From contig CAVZAA010000009.1 in assembly GCA_963773105.1 (NCBI GenBank), positions 372,001-436,000 of the forward strand: DNA of 64,000 nt. Direction: 5' to 3'. The DNA is from Trebonia sp963773105 (GTDB taxonomy: Bacteria > Actinomycetota > Actinomycetes > Streptosporangiales > Streptosporangiaceae). The notes below the pieces were generated by a model. That model was not told the DNA's origin, did not search any database, and saw nothing but the letters and a program-made list of their open reading frames with translations. This document shows, piece after piece, positions 27,584 through 35,907 of this stretch (within the stretch, counting starts at the first letter, position 1; every line of letters starts with the position of its first letter). The position numbers were made by a program, and so were the translations under genes.

Positions 27584-28642
27584 GTGACGGACGTACGTCC
27601 CGACGCGCAGCGGGTCACGCTGCAGGACGTCGCCAACCGGGCCGGGGTGTCCCTGACCACCGCGTCCCGGGTGGTGAACGACGGTGCCCGCCGAGTCGGC
27701 AAGGAACTGGCGGACCGGGTGCACAAGGCGGCCGGCGAGCTCGGGTACACGGCGAACCTCCAGGCCAGAGCGGTGGCAACCGGTCAGAGCACGATGATCG
27801 GGGTGGCGCTGCGCGACATCTCCGACCCGTACTTCTCGTCGATCGCGGCCGGGCTGATCGAGGTCGCCGACGCGGGCCGGCTGCTGGTGTGCATGACCAG
27901 CACCGCCGCGCACGAGGCGGCCGAGCGGGAGTACGTGGCGCTGATGCGCGCTCAGCGGGCGCGGGCGGTGGTGCTGGTGGGCAGCCGGTCGGACAGCTTC
28001 GCCGCCAGGGACGCGCTGCGGGCGGAACTCGACGCCTTCACCAGGTCGGGCGGACGGGCGGCCTGCGTCGGGCAGGACCTGCTCGGCATCGACACGGTGC
28101 AGCCGGAGAACCGAGCGGGCGCCGACGCCCTCGCCCGGGCGCTCGCCGCCCTTGGGCACCGCCGGTTCGCCGTGCTCGGCGGGCCGCGGGCGCTGCTGAC
28201 CGCGCAGGACCGGGTGGCCGGGTTCGCAGCCGGGCTGCGGGCCTGGTCGGTGCCGCTCGAGCCGGGGCGGGTGGTGCACGGCGAGCTGTCCAGGGACGGC
28301 GGCTATCAGGCGATGAGCGAGGTGCTGGCGGCGGGGGCGCCGCTGCCGGACTGCGTCTTCGCGGTCAGCGACATCATGGCGGTGGGGGCGCTGGCCCGGC
28401 TGCGCGCGGCCGGCATCGACGTCCCGGTCGACATGGCCCTGGCCGGCTTCGACGACATCCCTACGCTGCGCGATGTCTACCCGCCGCTGACCACGGTGCG
28501 GCTGCCGCTTAAGCAGCTGGGCGAGATCGCCGCCCGGCTGGTGCTCGACGGCGACGCGCCCGACCAGCCGCGGGTGGTGCCGGTGCCGGGCGAGGTCATG
28601 CTGCGCGACAGCACCCAGCCGCGGCCGCCTGCAGCCCGCTGA
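27584..28642 (+). CDS. LacI-family transcriptional regulator
   Basis: A 352-aa protein from GTG 27584 with GAGGAGGTCCG upstream. The helix-turn-helix is VTLQDVANRAGVSLTTASRV at about residues 11-30, with hinge LGYTANLQARAVATGQ. The sensor domain includes CVFAVSDIMAVGALARL and LAGFDDIPTLRDVYPPLTTV. It is divergent from the Gfo/Idh-DUF993-isomerase operon and probably represses it. The matching operator before the permease suggests it also controls 28780 onward. Confidence 0.92.
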   Translation: MTDVRPDAQRVTLQDVANRAGVSLTTASRVVNDGARRVGKELADRVHKAAGELGYTANLQARAVATGQSTMIGVALRDISDPYFSSIAAGLIEVADAGRLLVCMTSTAAHEAAEREYVALMRAQRARAVVLVGSRSDSFAARDALRAELDAFTRSGGRAACVGQDLLGIDTVQPENRAGADALARALAALGHRRFAVLGGPRALLTAQDRVAGFAAGLRAWSVPLEPGRVVHGELSRDGGYQAMSEVLAAGAPLPDCVFAVSDIMAVGALARLRAAGIDVPVDMALAGFDDIPTLRDVYPPLTTVRLPLKQLGEIAARLVLDGDAPDQPRVVPVPGEVMLRDSTQPRPPAAR

Positions 28643-28718
28643 CTACGGCAGTTGACCTGGTCGTGACCGCCTGAGTCTTGCGCGGTTCTCCCCGGATTGG
28701 GTAAGTTCACGGAAAACC

Positions 28719-28732
28719 GGAAAGCGCTTGCC
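28719..28732. promoter_or_regulatory. LacI-type operator before the APC permease
   Basis: GGAAAGCGCTTGCC is an imperfect dyad with an AAGCGCTT core. It matches 12 of 14 positions of the operator at 27523-27536 and lies 48 bp before the permease ATG. It also resembles catabolite-type LacI sites in general, so binding by the neighbouring LacI protein is inferred. Confidence 0.6.
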
Positions 28733-28779
28733 AAAGATGACGAGCGTACCGGGAGTGAGAACTCTCCGGGAGTGACACC

Positions 28780-30243
28780 ATGAGCGAAGCGGCATCTGTT
28801 CCGTTCTCGGAAACCAAGGCACCTGAATCGGCGGACCGGCTAAACCGCGGCGCACTCGGGCTGGTTGACATCTCCGCCTCGACGATGGCGAACATCGGCC
28901 CGGCGTACAGCTTTTACTTCGGCGCGGGCTTCCTGTTCTTTACCGCGGGAGTGGCCGCGCCGCTCACGATCATCGTGGCTGGCATCGCGATCGCACTGCT
29001 CGGCAACACGCTGTCGCAGTTTTCCCGGGTGCACCCGTCCACCGGCGGGTTCATCTCCTACGTGGGCAAGACGTTCGGCGGCACCAGCGCGGTGACCACC
29101 GCTCTGCTGTGCGGCGCCGGGTACATCATCGCGATCTCGTCGGTGCTAGCCATCTGCGGCGGCTACCTGTCGATCGTGCTGCAGTACTACTTCAACGTCA
29201 GCATGCCCTGGTTCCTCTTCTCGGTGGTCTTCACGCTCGGCGCGATCGTCATGATGGTGCGCGGCGTGGCGGTGTCGACCAAACTGGCCGGCTTCTTCTT
29301 CGGCTTCGAGATGCTGGTGCTGATCGTGGTCTCGGTCGCCGCGCTGATCAAGAACGGCGGCCACCTGTCCGCGGTCCCGTTCGAGCCGAGCCACATCACC
29401 AACGGCTTCACCGGCCTGGCGGCCGGGTTCCCACTGGCGATCTACCTGTTCATCGGGTGGGAGAACTCCGCCGCGCTAGCCGAGGAGACCAGCAACCCGC
29501 GGCGGAACGTGCCGCGGGCGGTGTTCCTCTCGATCGCGCTGATGCTGGTCGGCTACATCCTGTACGCGTACGCCACCGCCACCGGGTTCAAGTACAACGT
29601 CACCACGCTCAGCAGCGCCCCCATCCCGTTCATCAACGTGTCCCACGACGTCGCCGCGTGGCTGGCGTTCATCGCCTACATCGCCGGCATCACCTCCACC
29701 CTCGGCGTGCTCATCTCGGCGGTGAATTCGCAGGCCCGGCTGATCTTCAACGCGGGCCGCGAGGGGCTGCTGCCGCGCTGGCTGGGCCAGGTGCACCCGA
29801 CGCGGCGGACGCCGGTCAACGCTATCTTCGCGTTCATCGCCATCGCGACCGTGATCATCCTGGTCTGGGCGCTGCTGCACCTGATCGGCGGGGACAGCGG
29901 CTCGATGAGCGCGCTGAACTTCTTCGTGGAGTCGTCCACCATGGGCACGATCTTGATCCTGGTGGTGTACTTCCTGTCCAACCTGGCGCTGCCGTTCTAC
30001 TATCGCCGGTACCGGCCGCAGGAATTCAACATCCTCAAGCACGTGGTGCTCCCGGTGCTGGGCATGATCGCCATCGCCGTCCCGGTGTACTACCTGGTCA
30101 AGCCCGGCCAGTCCGCGCCCTACGACTGGTTCCCCTACGCCGCGCTCGGCGTGATCGTGGTGTCCGTCGGCTACGCCATCTGGCTGAGCCGCCGGGACCC
30201 GGGGCTGGGCGACCGGGTCGGCTCGATCGTCGCCGACGAGTAG
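28780..30243 (+). CDS. APC-superfamily amino acid/amine permease
   Basis: A 487-aa protein with about 12 membrane helices and GGGAGTG before its ATG. N-terminal family residues are seen in LGLVDISASTMANIGPAYSF, then TGGFISYVGKTFGG and the helix 6 region FIGWENSAALAEETSNPRRN. It imports an amino acid or amine. Its position before a copper amine oxidase suggests an amine or aminated compound as substrate. Confidence 0.9.
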   Translation: MSEAASVPFSETKAPESADRLNRGALGLVDISASTMANIGPAYSFYFGAGFLFFTAGVAAPLTIIVAGIAIALLGNTLSQFSRVHPSTGGFISYVGKTFGGTSAVTTALLCGAGYIIAISSVLAICGGYLSIVLQYYFNVSMPWFLFSVVFTLGAIVMMVRGVAVSTKLAGFFFGFEMLVLIVVSVAALIKNGGHLSAVPFEPSHITNGFTGLAAGFPLAIYLFIGWENSAALAEETSNPRRNVPRAVFLSIALMLVGYILYAYATATGFKYNVTTLSSAPIPFINVSHDVAAWLAFIAYIAGITSTLGVLISAVNSQARLIFNAGREGLLPRWLGQVHPTRRTPVNAIFAFIAIATVIILVWALLHLIGGDSGSMSALNFFVESSTMGTILILVVYFLSNLALPFYYRRYRPQEFNILKHVVLPVLGMIAIAVPVYYLVKPGQSAPYDWFPYAALGVIVVSVGYAIWLSRRDPGLGDRVGSIVADE

Positions 30244-30276
30244 CCGCTTAATCCGCATCCGCCTAAGACGAGTAAC

Positions 30277-30313
30277 GGTGCCGAACGGGGGGCGCAACCC
30301 CCCGTTCGGCACC
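30277..30313. terminator. Perfect 16-bp hairpin between permease and amine oxidase
   Basis: The left arm 30277-30292 (GGTGCCGAACGGGGGG) and right arm 30298-30313 pair perfectly around a CGCAA loop. It is followed by CTGAATAC rather than a U-tract. It sits 34 bp after the permease stop and 19 bp before the oxidase ATG, so it may attenuate readthrough or stabilise mRNA ends rather than fully terminate. Confidence 0.7.
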
Positions 30314-30332
30314 TGAATACACGGGAGACCCC

Positions 30333-32219
30333 ATGACCGAGAACCCGCATCCGCTCGACCCCGCCACCGCCGATGAGTACCTCACCGGAAGAAAGATCAT
30401 GGCGGCCGCCGGGCTGCTCGCGGACCCGGTCCGGTTCGCCTACTACGGGCTGGAGGAGCCGCCGAAGGCCGACGTGCTCGGCGACGGCCCGGCCGACCGG
30501 CGGCTGCGCGCGTTCCTGCTGAACCTCGACAACGGCGAGTCCACCGACGTGGTGGTCTCGCTCACCAGCGCCAGCGTGGTCAGCGCGCGCACGATCGACA
30601 CCGCCGCGCAGGGGCAGCTGCCGATCATCGATTCCGAATACCACCTGGTCGAGGAGATCGTGGCCGCCGACCCGGACTGGCGGGCGGCGCTGGCCCGGCG
30701 CGGGCTGACCGACATGAGCAAGATCCGGATCGCGCCGATCACCGCCGGGGCGTTCCGGGCGCCGGCCGAAGACGACGCCTTCCGTATGGTCCGCGTGCTT
30801 GCCTTCCTGCAGGCGGCCGAGCACGACCTGGCCTGGGCGCACCCGGTCGACGGGGTGACCGCGCATGTCGATCTGATCGCGAAGAAGGTGCTGCGGGTCA
30901 CCGACGAGTTCCAGCTCCCGGTCCCGGCGGAGTCCGGCGACTACGACGATCCCGCGGTGCGGGGGCCCGAGCGCAGCGGACTGCGGCCGATCGAGATCAC
31001 CCAGCCGGAGGGGCCGAGCTTCACCCTCGACGGCAGCCTGCTGCGCTGGCAGGGCTGGTCGCTGCGGGTGGGATTCGATCTGCGCGAGGGACTCACCCTG
31101 CACCAGGTGGAGCTGGCCGGGCGGCCGGTGATCTACCGGGCGTCGATCCCCGAGATGGTGGTCCCCTACGGCGATCCGCGGTTCCGCTACTGGCAGGCGT
31201 ACTTCGACACCGGCGAGTACCTGGTCGGCAAGTGGGTCAACTCGCTTGAGCTCGGCTGCGACTGCCTGGGCGAGATCAGCTACCTCGACGCCGTCGTCAC
31301 CGGGGAGACCGGCGAGCCCAGGGTGGCACGCAACGCCATCTGCATCCACGAGGAAGACGCCGGCATCCTCTGGAAGCACACCGACATCTTCAACGGCTCG
31401 GCTCAGTCGCGGCGGCAGCGACGGCTGGTGGTGTCGTACTTCACCACCGTCGGCAACTACGACTACGGCTTCTACTGGTACTTCTACCTCGACGGCACGA
31501 TCGAGTGCGAGGTCAAGATGACCGGGGTGGTGTTCACCGCAGGCCACCCGGGCGGTGACCAGCCCTACTCGACCGAGGTCGCGCCCGGCCTCGGCGCGCC
31601 GGTGCACCAGCACCTGTTCAGCGCGCGGCTCGACATGTCGGTTGACGGCCTCGCCAACGCGGTCGACGAGGTCGACGTGACCGGCCTGCCGATCGGTCCC
31701 GACAACCCGTTCGGCAACGCGATCGCGCAGCGGGTGACCCGGCTGACCTCGGAGTCCGCCGCTGCCCGAGCGGGCGATGCGAGCAGGGGACGGGTGTGGC
31801 GGGTGCTCAGCACTACGGCGCAGAACCGGTTCGGCAAGCCGACGGCGTTCACGCTGCACCCGGAACCGCAGCCGGCCCTGCTCGCCCATCCGGACTCGCC
31901 TCTCGCCGCGCGGGCGGGCTTTGCCACCCGAGCGCTGTGGGTGACCCGCTACGACCCCGCGCAGCGGTATCCGGCGGGTGACTTCGTGAACCAGAGCCCC
32001 GGTGGCGGGCTGCCCGCGTACGCCGCGGCGGACCGGGACATCGACGGGCAGGACATCGTCGTGTGGCACACGTTCGGGCCGACGCACGTGGTCCGGACGG
32101 AGGACTGGCCGGTGATGCCGGTCTCGAGGACCGGCTTCATGCTCAGGCCGACCGGCTTCTTCGACCGCAACCCCACGCTCGACGTGCCGGCCCCCGCCGG
32201 GCACTGCCACGCGGACTGA
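30333..32219 (+). CDS. Copper-containing primary amine oxidase
   Basis: A 628-aa topaquinone enzyme that oxidises primary amines to aldehydes, releasing ammonia and hydrogen peroxide. The cofactor-forming Tyr376 is in the consensus NYDY (375-378). The copper ligands include His425 and His427 (HQH) and a C-terminal His in VVWHTFGPTH. Asp292 in YFDTGEY is the predicted catalytic base. There is no signal peptide, so it is cytoplasmic. GGGAG lies upstream of the ATG. It pairs with the APC permease upstream for amine uptake and use as nitrogen or carbon source. Confidence 0.95.
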   Translation: MTENPHPLDPATADEYLTGRKIMAAAGLLADPVRFAYYGLEEPPKADVLGDGPADRRLRAFLLNLDNGESTDVVVSLTSASVVSARTIDTAAQGQLPIIDSEYHLVEEIVAADPDWRAALARRGLTDMSKIRIAPITAGAFRAPAEDDAFRMVRVLAFLQAAEHDLAWAHPVDGVTAHVDLIAKKVLRVTDEFQLPVPAESGDYDDPAVRGPERSGLRPIEITQPEGPSFTLDGSLLRWQGWSLRVGFDLREGLTLHQVELAGRPVIYRASIPEMVVPYGDPRFRYWQAYFDTGEYLVGKWVNSLELGCDCLGEISYLDAVVTGETGEPRVARNAICIHEEDAGILWKHTDIFNGSAQSRRQRRLVVSYFTTVGNYDYGFYWYFYLDGTIECEVKMTGVVFTAGHPGGDQPYSTEVAPGLGAPVHQHLFSARLDMSVDGLANAVDEVDVTGLPIGPDNPFGNAIAQRVTRLTSESAAARAGDASRGRVWRVLSTTAQNRFGKPTAFTLHPEPQPALLAHPDSPLAARAGFATRALWVTRYDPAQRYPAGDFVNQSPGGGLPAYAAADRDIDGQDIVVWHTFGPTHVVRTEDWPVMPVSRTGFMLRPTGFFDRNPTLDVPAPAGHCHAD

Positions 32220-32249
32220 CCGCCGCCTCCGGCCGCCTTCGCCGGGCGG

Positions 32250-32342
32250 CTAGCCGCCCGGCGGGACCTTGACCGACAACGCCAGCACAGGGAAGCCGGG
32301 CAGGTCGATGCGGCGCAGCAGCACCAGGATCGTGACTACGCT
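32250..32342 (-). pseudogene. Duplicated C-terminal fragment of the beta-propeller lipoprotein gene
   Basis: Thirty codons (TILVLLRRIDLPGFPVLALS and a short tail) closely match the last residues of the adjacent gene (TIVVLLRRVDVPGDGGRPVL). The DNA is also recognisably similar. This fragment lies just 3' of the intact gene and has no start. It looks like the leftover of a tandem paralogue or partial duplication. Confidence 0.65.
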
Positions 32343-32379
32343 GCCCGGCCCCGCCGCCTCGGGCCGCCCGACTGACCAG

Positions 32380-33810
32380 CTACGCACCGGCCGGAACGTG
32401 GACGGCAAGCGCGAGCACGGGGCGGCCGCCGTCTCCGGGCACGTCGACTCTGCGCAGCAGCACCACGATCGTGTGCGCGCCAATCGGAGCAGCGGCGACC
32501 GCGAACGTCCACAGGTTCGTCCCGCCCGGTGGGGCGCCGATCGCGATGCGAACCTGGGCCACCGTGGCGCCGCCTCGCACCCGCACCACGCGCAGGACGA
32601 CGCCCGGCTTGGGGGTGGCGATCGTGACCGCCGCGAGGCCGTCGCTGACACCGGCGGGCCCGTCGCCAAGGACGCCCGGGGGGTAGCGGACGGCTACGCC
32701 GGTGAGCAGGGTCGGCAGCGTGGGGTTCCCGGTCGCGTCACCCCGGCACTCCAGGCCAATGTTGACCGCTTCGCAGACCGCGCCATCGGCCGGGTCGAAC
32801 GTCTGCTGCTCTCCGCCGACTTCGGTCCAGCGCGGGCGCCCGTCCGACCCGGCCAGAGCCAGCACGGTGCTCTCCTCGTCGTTCGGGCCGAGCGCGGCCG
32901 GCCACGAATGGGGATGCGGCAGCGCGCGGGCGAACCGCTCCGCGTCCGGCGGCGCGCCGATCATCGCGTGCAGCAGCAGCAATCTGCCGTCGCTGGCCGC
33001 CGCCGTGAGCCTCAGCAGGCCGGCGTCGGCGACGTCGGGCGACCGCCAGGTCCAGAGCGTCTTCCCGGTGGCGGGGTTAAGCCGCCGCACGACGACGCGC
33101 CGCCCGCAGTAGAACGAGGCGGCGGTGAGCGACCCGTCCGCCGGGAGGCCAACCCCAGGGGTAATCGCGTTGAACGGCGCCCCGCAGCCGGTCGGCCGCA
33201 GGTCACGCCAGACGATCGCGCCGGTCGCGGCGATCCGTGCCGTCACCGCGTCCGAGGCATCCCCGGTCAGCAGGTACTTACCGGAAGCGGCGATCGGCGG
33301 GGACTGATAGGTGCCGCCGGCCGGCGCCGTCCAGAGGGTCCTGCCCGTCTTGACGTTGAGGGCGATGTACCTGAACACGCCGTCGAATGCGACGCCGACG
33401 CGGTGGCCGGCCGCAACCACGACCACGCTCCCGGCCGGGACCAGGCCGAGGATGAACGACACCGACTTGGGCAGGGTCACGGTCCACAGCGGCCGGCCGG
33501 TCGCGGCCGAGACCGCGTGCACCGCCGGCGACGGGCCGCCCACGCGGCCGACGCCGAGCAGCGTGCCGCCGTCGAACGTCAGGTCGGCCCACGGCGCGCC
33601 CTGCCACAGCGCCCGGACGCCGCCGCCGGTCACCGGGGGCAGCGTCGCCGGAGCGAGCGCGGACGGGTGCTGCGCCGATGTCGCCTGGATCGCGACTACC
33701 GAGACCGTGGACGGCGCAGGCGATCGCACCGTAGAGCAGCCCGCCGAAGCCGCGATCAGCATGCCAAGCACTGTGATCAGTACAGCCGCGTTACACCGGG
33801 ACCGCCTCAT
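32380..33810 (-). CDS. PQQ-like beta-propeller lipoprotein
   Basis: A 476-aa protein. I chose ATG 33810 (AAAGGGAC upstream), which gives a proper signal peptide: basic MRRSRC, then a hydrophobic core, then the lipobox SAGC with lipidated Cys near residue 25. The mature part shows repeated propeller blades such as AVSAATGRPLWTVTLP, ALNVKTGRTLWTAP and LNPATGKTLWTW. These YVTN/PQQ-like blades usually bind proteins rather than PQQ. It is anchored outside the membrane; its function is unknown. Dispersed repeat copy 3 lies just upstream. Confidence 0.85.
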   Translation of the reverse strand: MRRSRCNAAVLITVLGMLIAASAGCSTVRSPAPSTVSVVAIQATSAQHPSALAPATLPPVTGGGVRALWQGAPWADLTFDGGTLLGVGRVGGPSPAVHAVSAATGRPLWTVTLPKSVSFILGLVPAGSVVVVAAGHRVGVAFDGVFRYIALNVKTGRTLWTAPAGGTYQSPPIAASGKYLLTGDASDAVTARIAATGAIVWRDLRPTGCGAPFNAITPGVGLPADGSLTAASFYCGRRVVVRRLNPATGKTLWTWRSPDVADAGLLRLTAAASDGRLLLLHAMIGAPPDAERFARALPHPHSWPAALGPNDEESTVLALAGSDGRPRWTEVGGEQQTFDPADGAVCEAVNIGLECRGDATGNPTLPTLLTGVAVRYPPGVLGDGPAGVSDGLAAVTIATPKPGVVLRVVRVRGGATVAQVRIAIGAPPGGTNLWTFAVAAAPIGAHTIVVLLRRVDVPGDGGRPVLALAVHVPAGA

Positions 33811-33870
33811 GTCCCTTTGGACGCGCGACGCCGCTAACCGGTTCCGGTGGAATGGAAGGGGGGGAGACGC

Positions 33871-33887
33871 CACGGTCCGTTCGAGAT
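33871..33887 (-). repeat. Dispersed intergenic repeat, copy 3
   Basis: CACGGTCCGTTCGAGAT. Read on the minus strand it is ATCTCGAACGGACCGTG preceded by TCAAAGTCC. It lies between the propeller lipoprotein gene and the MPI-family gene. Confidence 0.65.
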
Positions 33888-33910
33888 AAGGACTTTGAGC
33901 CCTTGGCTTT

Positions 33911-34606
33911 CTAGAGCCACGGCGGGAGGACGGGGGCGTTCGGGAGGGCGGCGGCCGGACGGCCGGTCAGGTAGGCGGTCAGGTCCGGGAGGGCGGCGGT
34001 GACCGGCACCGGCGCGCCCGCTCCGGCGATGTCCCAGCGGCCGCCGGTGTCGGTGGCCGCGACGACCAGGGCCGGGCCGCCGCCCCTGGCCGAGCGGCTG
34101 ACCGTCACCTCGTCGAGTAGCGCGGTCAGGAACCCGGGCGGCAGGTGGGCGAAGGTCGTCCCCGCGGCCAGGTCGATCGCGTGGATGTAGACCTCCCGGA
34201 CCCGCATCCACGGGATCTCGCGGGCCGCTCGGGTGAGGCCCTGGGCGGTGATGACCTTCGCGTCCCAGGCCTCATCGGTCATCGCCGCGAAGTCGGCCGC
34301 CAGTGCGGCCGCGGCCGAGTCGAGCCGAGCCAGCAGCTCGGCGCTCGGCAGCAGCGCGCCGGTCGCGATGCCCTCGTCGCGCGCCTGCGCGGAGGCGTAC
34401 ATCCGGCGCTCCTCGCCCGTCCGCGCCCAGTGCACCAGGTTGCGGAGCGCGTCGGCGTTGGCGGCCAGGTGCGAGCAGAGGTAGCGGCGGTTCCAGCCGG
34501 GCAGCGCCGTCGGGCCGTCCAGCTCATCCTCGGACAGCCCGGCCAGCTGCCCGCGCAGCCGCTCGGTGCCGTCCTGCATCCACGCCAGGGTCTGCTCGGG
34601 CTTCAT
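33911..34606 (-). CDS. Maleylpyruvate isomerase family, mycothiol-dependent DinB-like enzyme
   Basis: A 231-aa four-helix DinB-type protein with GGAGAGGAAG before its ATG. Metal-ligand histidines are seen in CSHLAANADAL and REVYIHAIDLAAG. LPGWNRRYLCSHL matches the family signature around GW(N/S)R...H. Members use mycothiol, the actinobacterial thiol, in isomerisation or transferase reactions. It neighbours fumarylacetoacetase (34700), which would fit aromatic-ring degradation, but its exact reaction is not shown. Confidence 0.88.
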   Translation of the reverse strand: MKPEQTLAWMQDGTERLRGQLAGLSEDELDGPTALPGWNRRYLCSHLAANADALRNLVHWARTGEERRMYASAQARDEGIATGALLPSAELLARLDSAAAALAADFAAMTDEAWDAKVITAQGLTRAAREIPWMRVREVYIHAIDLAAGTTFAHLPPGFLTALLDEVTVSRSARGGGPALVVAATDTGGRWDIAGAGAPVPVTAALPDLTAYLTGRPAAALPNAPVLPPWL

Positions 34607-34699
34607 CGTCGCTTCCTCTCCTGCGGTGACTCGGGCGCCGAGGGCCGCTGGCGCCTAGGCGATGATAGCCAGCGCAGCGGCGGCGGGCAGACCCCTCGA

Positions 34700-35893
34700 T
34701 CAGCTAACCGAGATAACCCGGGCCGGGCGGATGACGCCGGTTACCTCGCCGAAGCCGATGCGGCCGCCGCCCGCGCCCGGGGCGGTGGCGGTGATCGTCA
34801 CCGTGTCGCCGTCCTGCAGGAACGTCCTGGGCTGGCCCCCGACCGTGATCGGCTCGGCGCCGCCCCAGGTCAGCTCGATCAACGCGCCGCGCTGGTCCTT
34901 GTCAGGCCCGGAGATGGTGCCGGAGGCGAACAGGTCGCCGGTGCGGGTGGACGCGCCGTTGACGGTCATGTGCGCGAGCATCTGGGCCGGGGACCAGTAC
35001 ATGGTCCGGTAGGGCGGGCGGGAGATCACCTCGCCGTTCCATTCGACGGCCAGGTCGATGTCGAGCCCCCAGTCGGCGCTCTCGCGCAGGTACGGCAGCA
35101 CCGCCGGGTGCTGGCCTGGCAGCGGGACGCGGGCGCTGGTCAGCGCCGCCAGCGGGACCACCCAGGGCGAGATGGAGGTCGCGAACGACTTGCCCAGATG
35201 CGGCCCGAGCGGCACGTACTCCCAGGCCTGCAGGTCGCGGGCGGACCAGTCGTTGACGAGGACGGCGCCGAAGACGTGGTCGGCGAACGCGCTGGTCGGG
35301 ATCGGCGTGCCAAGCGGCGAGCCGGCGCCCACCACGAAGCCGAGCTCGGCCTCGATGTCGAGGCGGACCGACGGGCCGAACACCGGCGCGGGATCGGACG
35401 GTCCCTTGCGCTGGCCGCTGGGGCGGACGATGTCGGTACCCGAGACCACCACGGTGCCCGCGCGGCCGTGGTAGCCGACCGGCAGGTGCTTCCAGTTCGG
35501 CATCAGCGGCTCGGGGTTGGTCGGCCGGAATAGCCGGCCGAGGTTGGACGCGTGCTGCTCGGAGGCGTAGAAGTCGACGTAGTCGGCCACCTCGAACGGC
35601 AGCCTCAGCTCCACCTCGGTTAGCGGGAAGACGGCAGCGGCCGGCACCGCGCGACCGGCCAGCAGCTCGGTAATCCGGGCCCGCGCCGCCGCCCAGCGGG
35701 CGGGCCCGGTCGCCATGAACGGGTTGAGTGACGGCGCCGCGAACACGTCGTCCGCCAGCGCTGCCGCCAGGTCGAGGACGCTGTCGGCGACGCGGACGCC
35801 GACCCGGGGCGGCGCGCCGCCGGCCGAGAACACGCCGTAAGGCAGGTTGTCCAGGCCGAACGGCGAACCGCCGGGGATCTCGATGACGCTCAT
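34700..35893 (-). CDS. Fumarylacetoacetase
   Basis: A 397-aa enzyme of full length for the family. It starts at ATG 35893 with the typical opening SPFGLDNLPYGVFS. Other family segments are FYASEQHASNLGRLFR, LPVGYHGRAGTVV, RLDIEAELGFVVG (metal-ligand Glu), LVNDWSARDLQAWEYVPLGP and DLFASGTISGP. It cleaves fumarylacetoacetate to fumarate and acetoacetate, the last step of tyrosine/homogentisate breakdown. It begins 14 bp after the stop of the APC permease, so both are probably co-transcribed. The homogentisate dioxygenase partner is not in the window. Confidence 0.93.
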   Translation of the reverse strand: MSVIEIPGGSPFGLDNLPYGVFSAGGAPPRVGVRVADSVLDLAAALADDVFAAPSLNPFMATGPARWAAARARITELLAGRAVPAAAVFPLTEVELRLPFEVADYVDFYASEQHASNLGRLFRPTNPEPLMPNWKHLPVGYHGRAGTVVVSGTDIVRPSGQRKGPSDPAPVFGPSVRLDIEAELGFVVGAGSPLGTPIPTSAFADHVFGAVLVNDWSARDLQAWEYVPLGPHLGKSFATSISPWVVPLAALTSARVPLPGQHPAVLPYLRESADWGLDIDLAVEWNGEVISRPPYRTMYWSPAQMLAHMTVNGASTRTGDLFASGTISGPDKDQRGALIELTWGGAEPITVGGQPRTFLQDGDTVTITATAPGAGGGRIGFGEVTGVIRPARVISVS

Positions 35894-35907
35894 TCGCCGG
35901 AGTGTAG

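Noticed and set aside
30171..32210. 679-codon minus-strand open frame opposite the amine oxidase
   Set aside because: Shadow frame; the plus strand carries an intact copper amine oxidase with all active-site residues.
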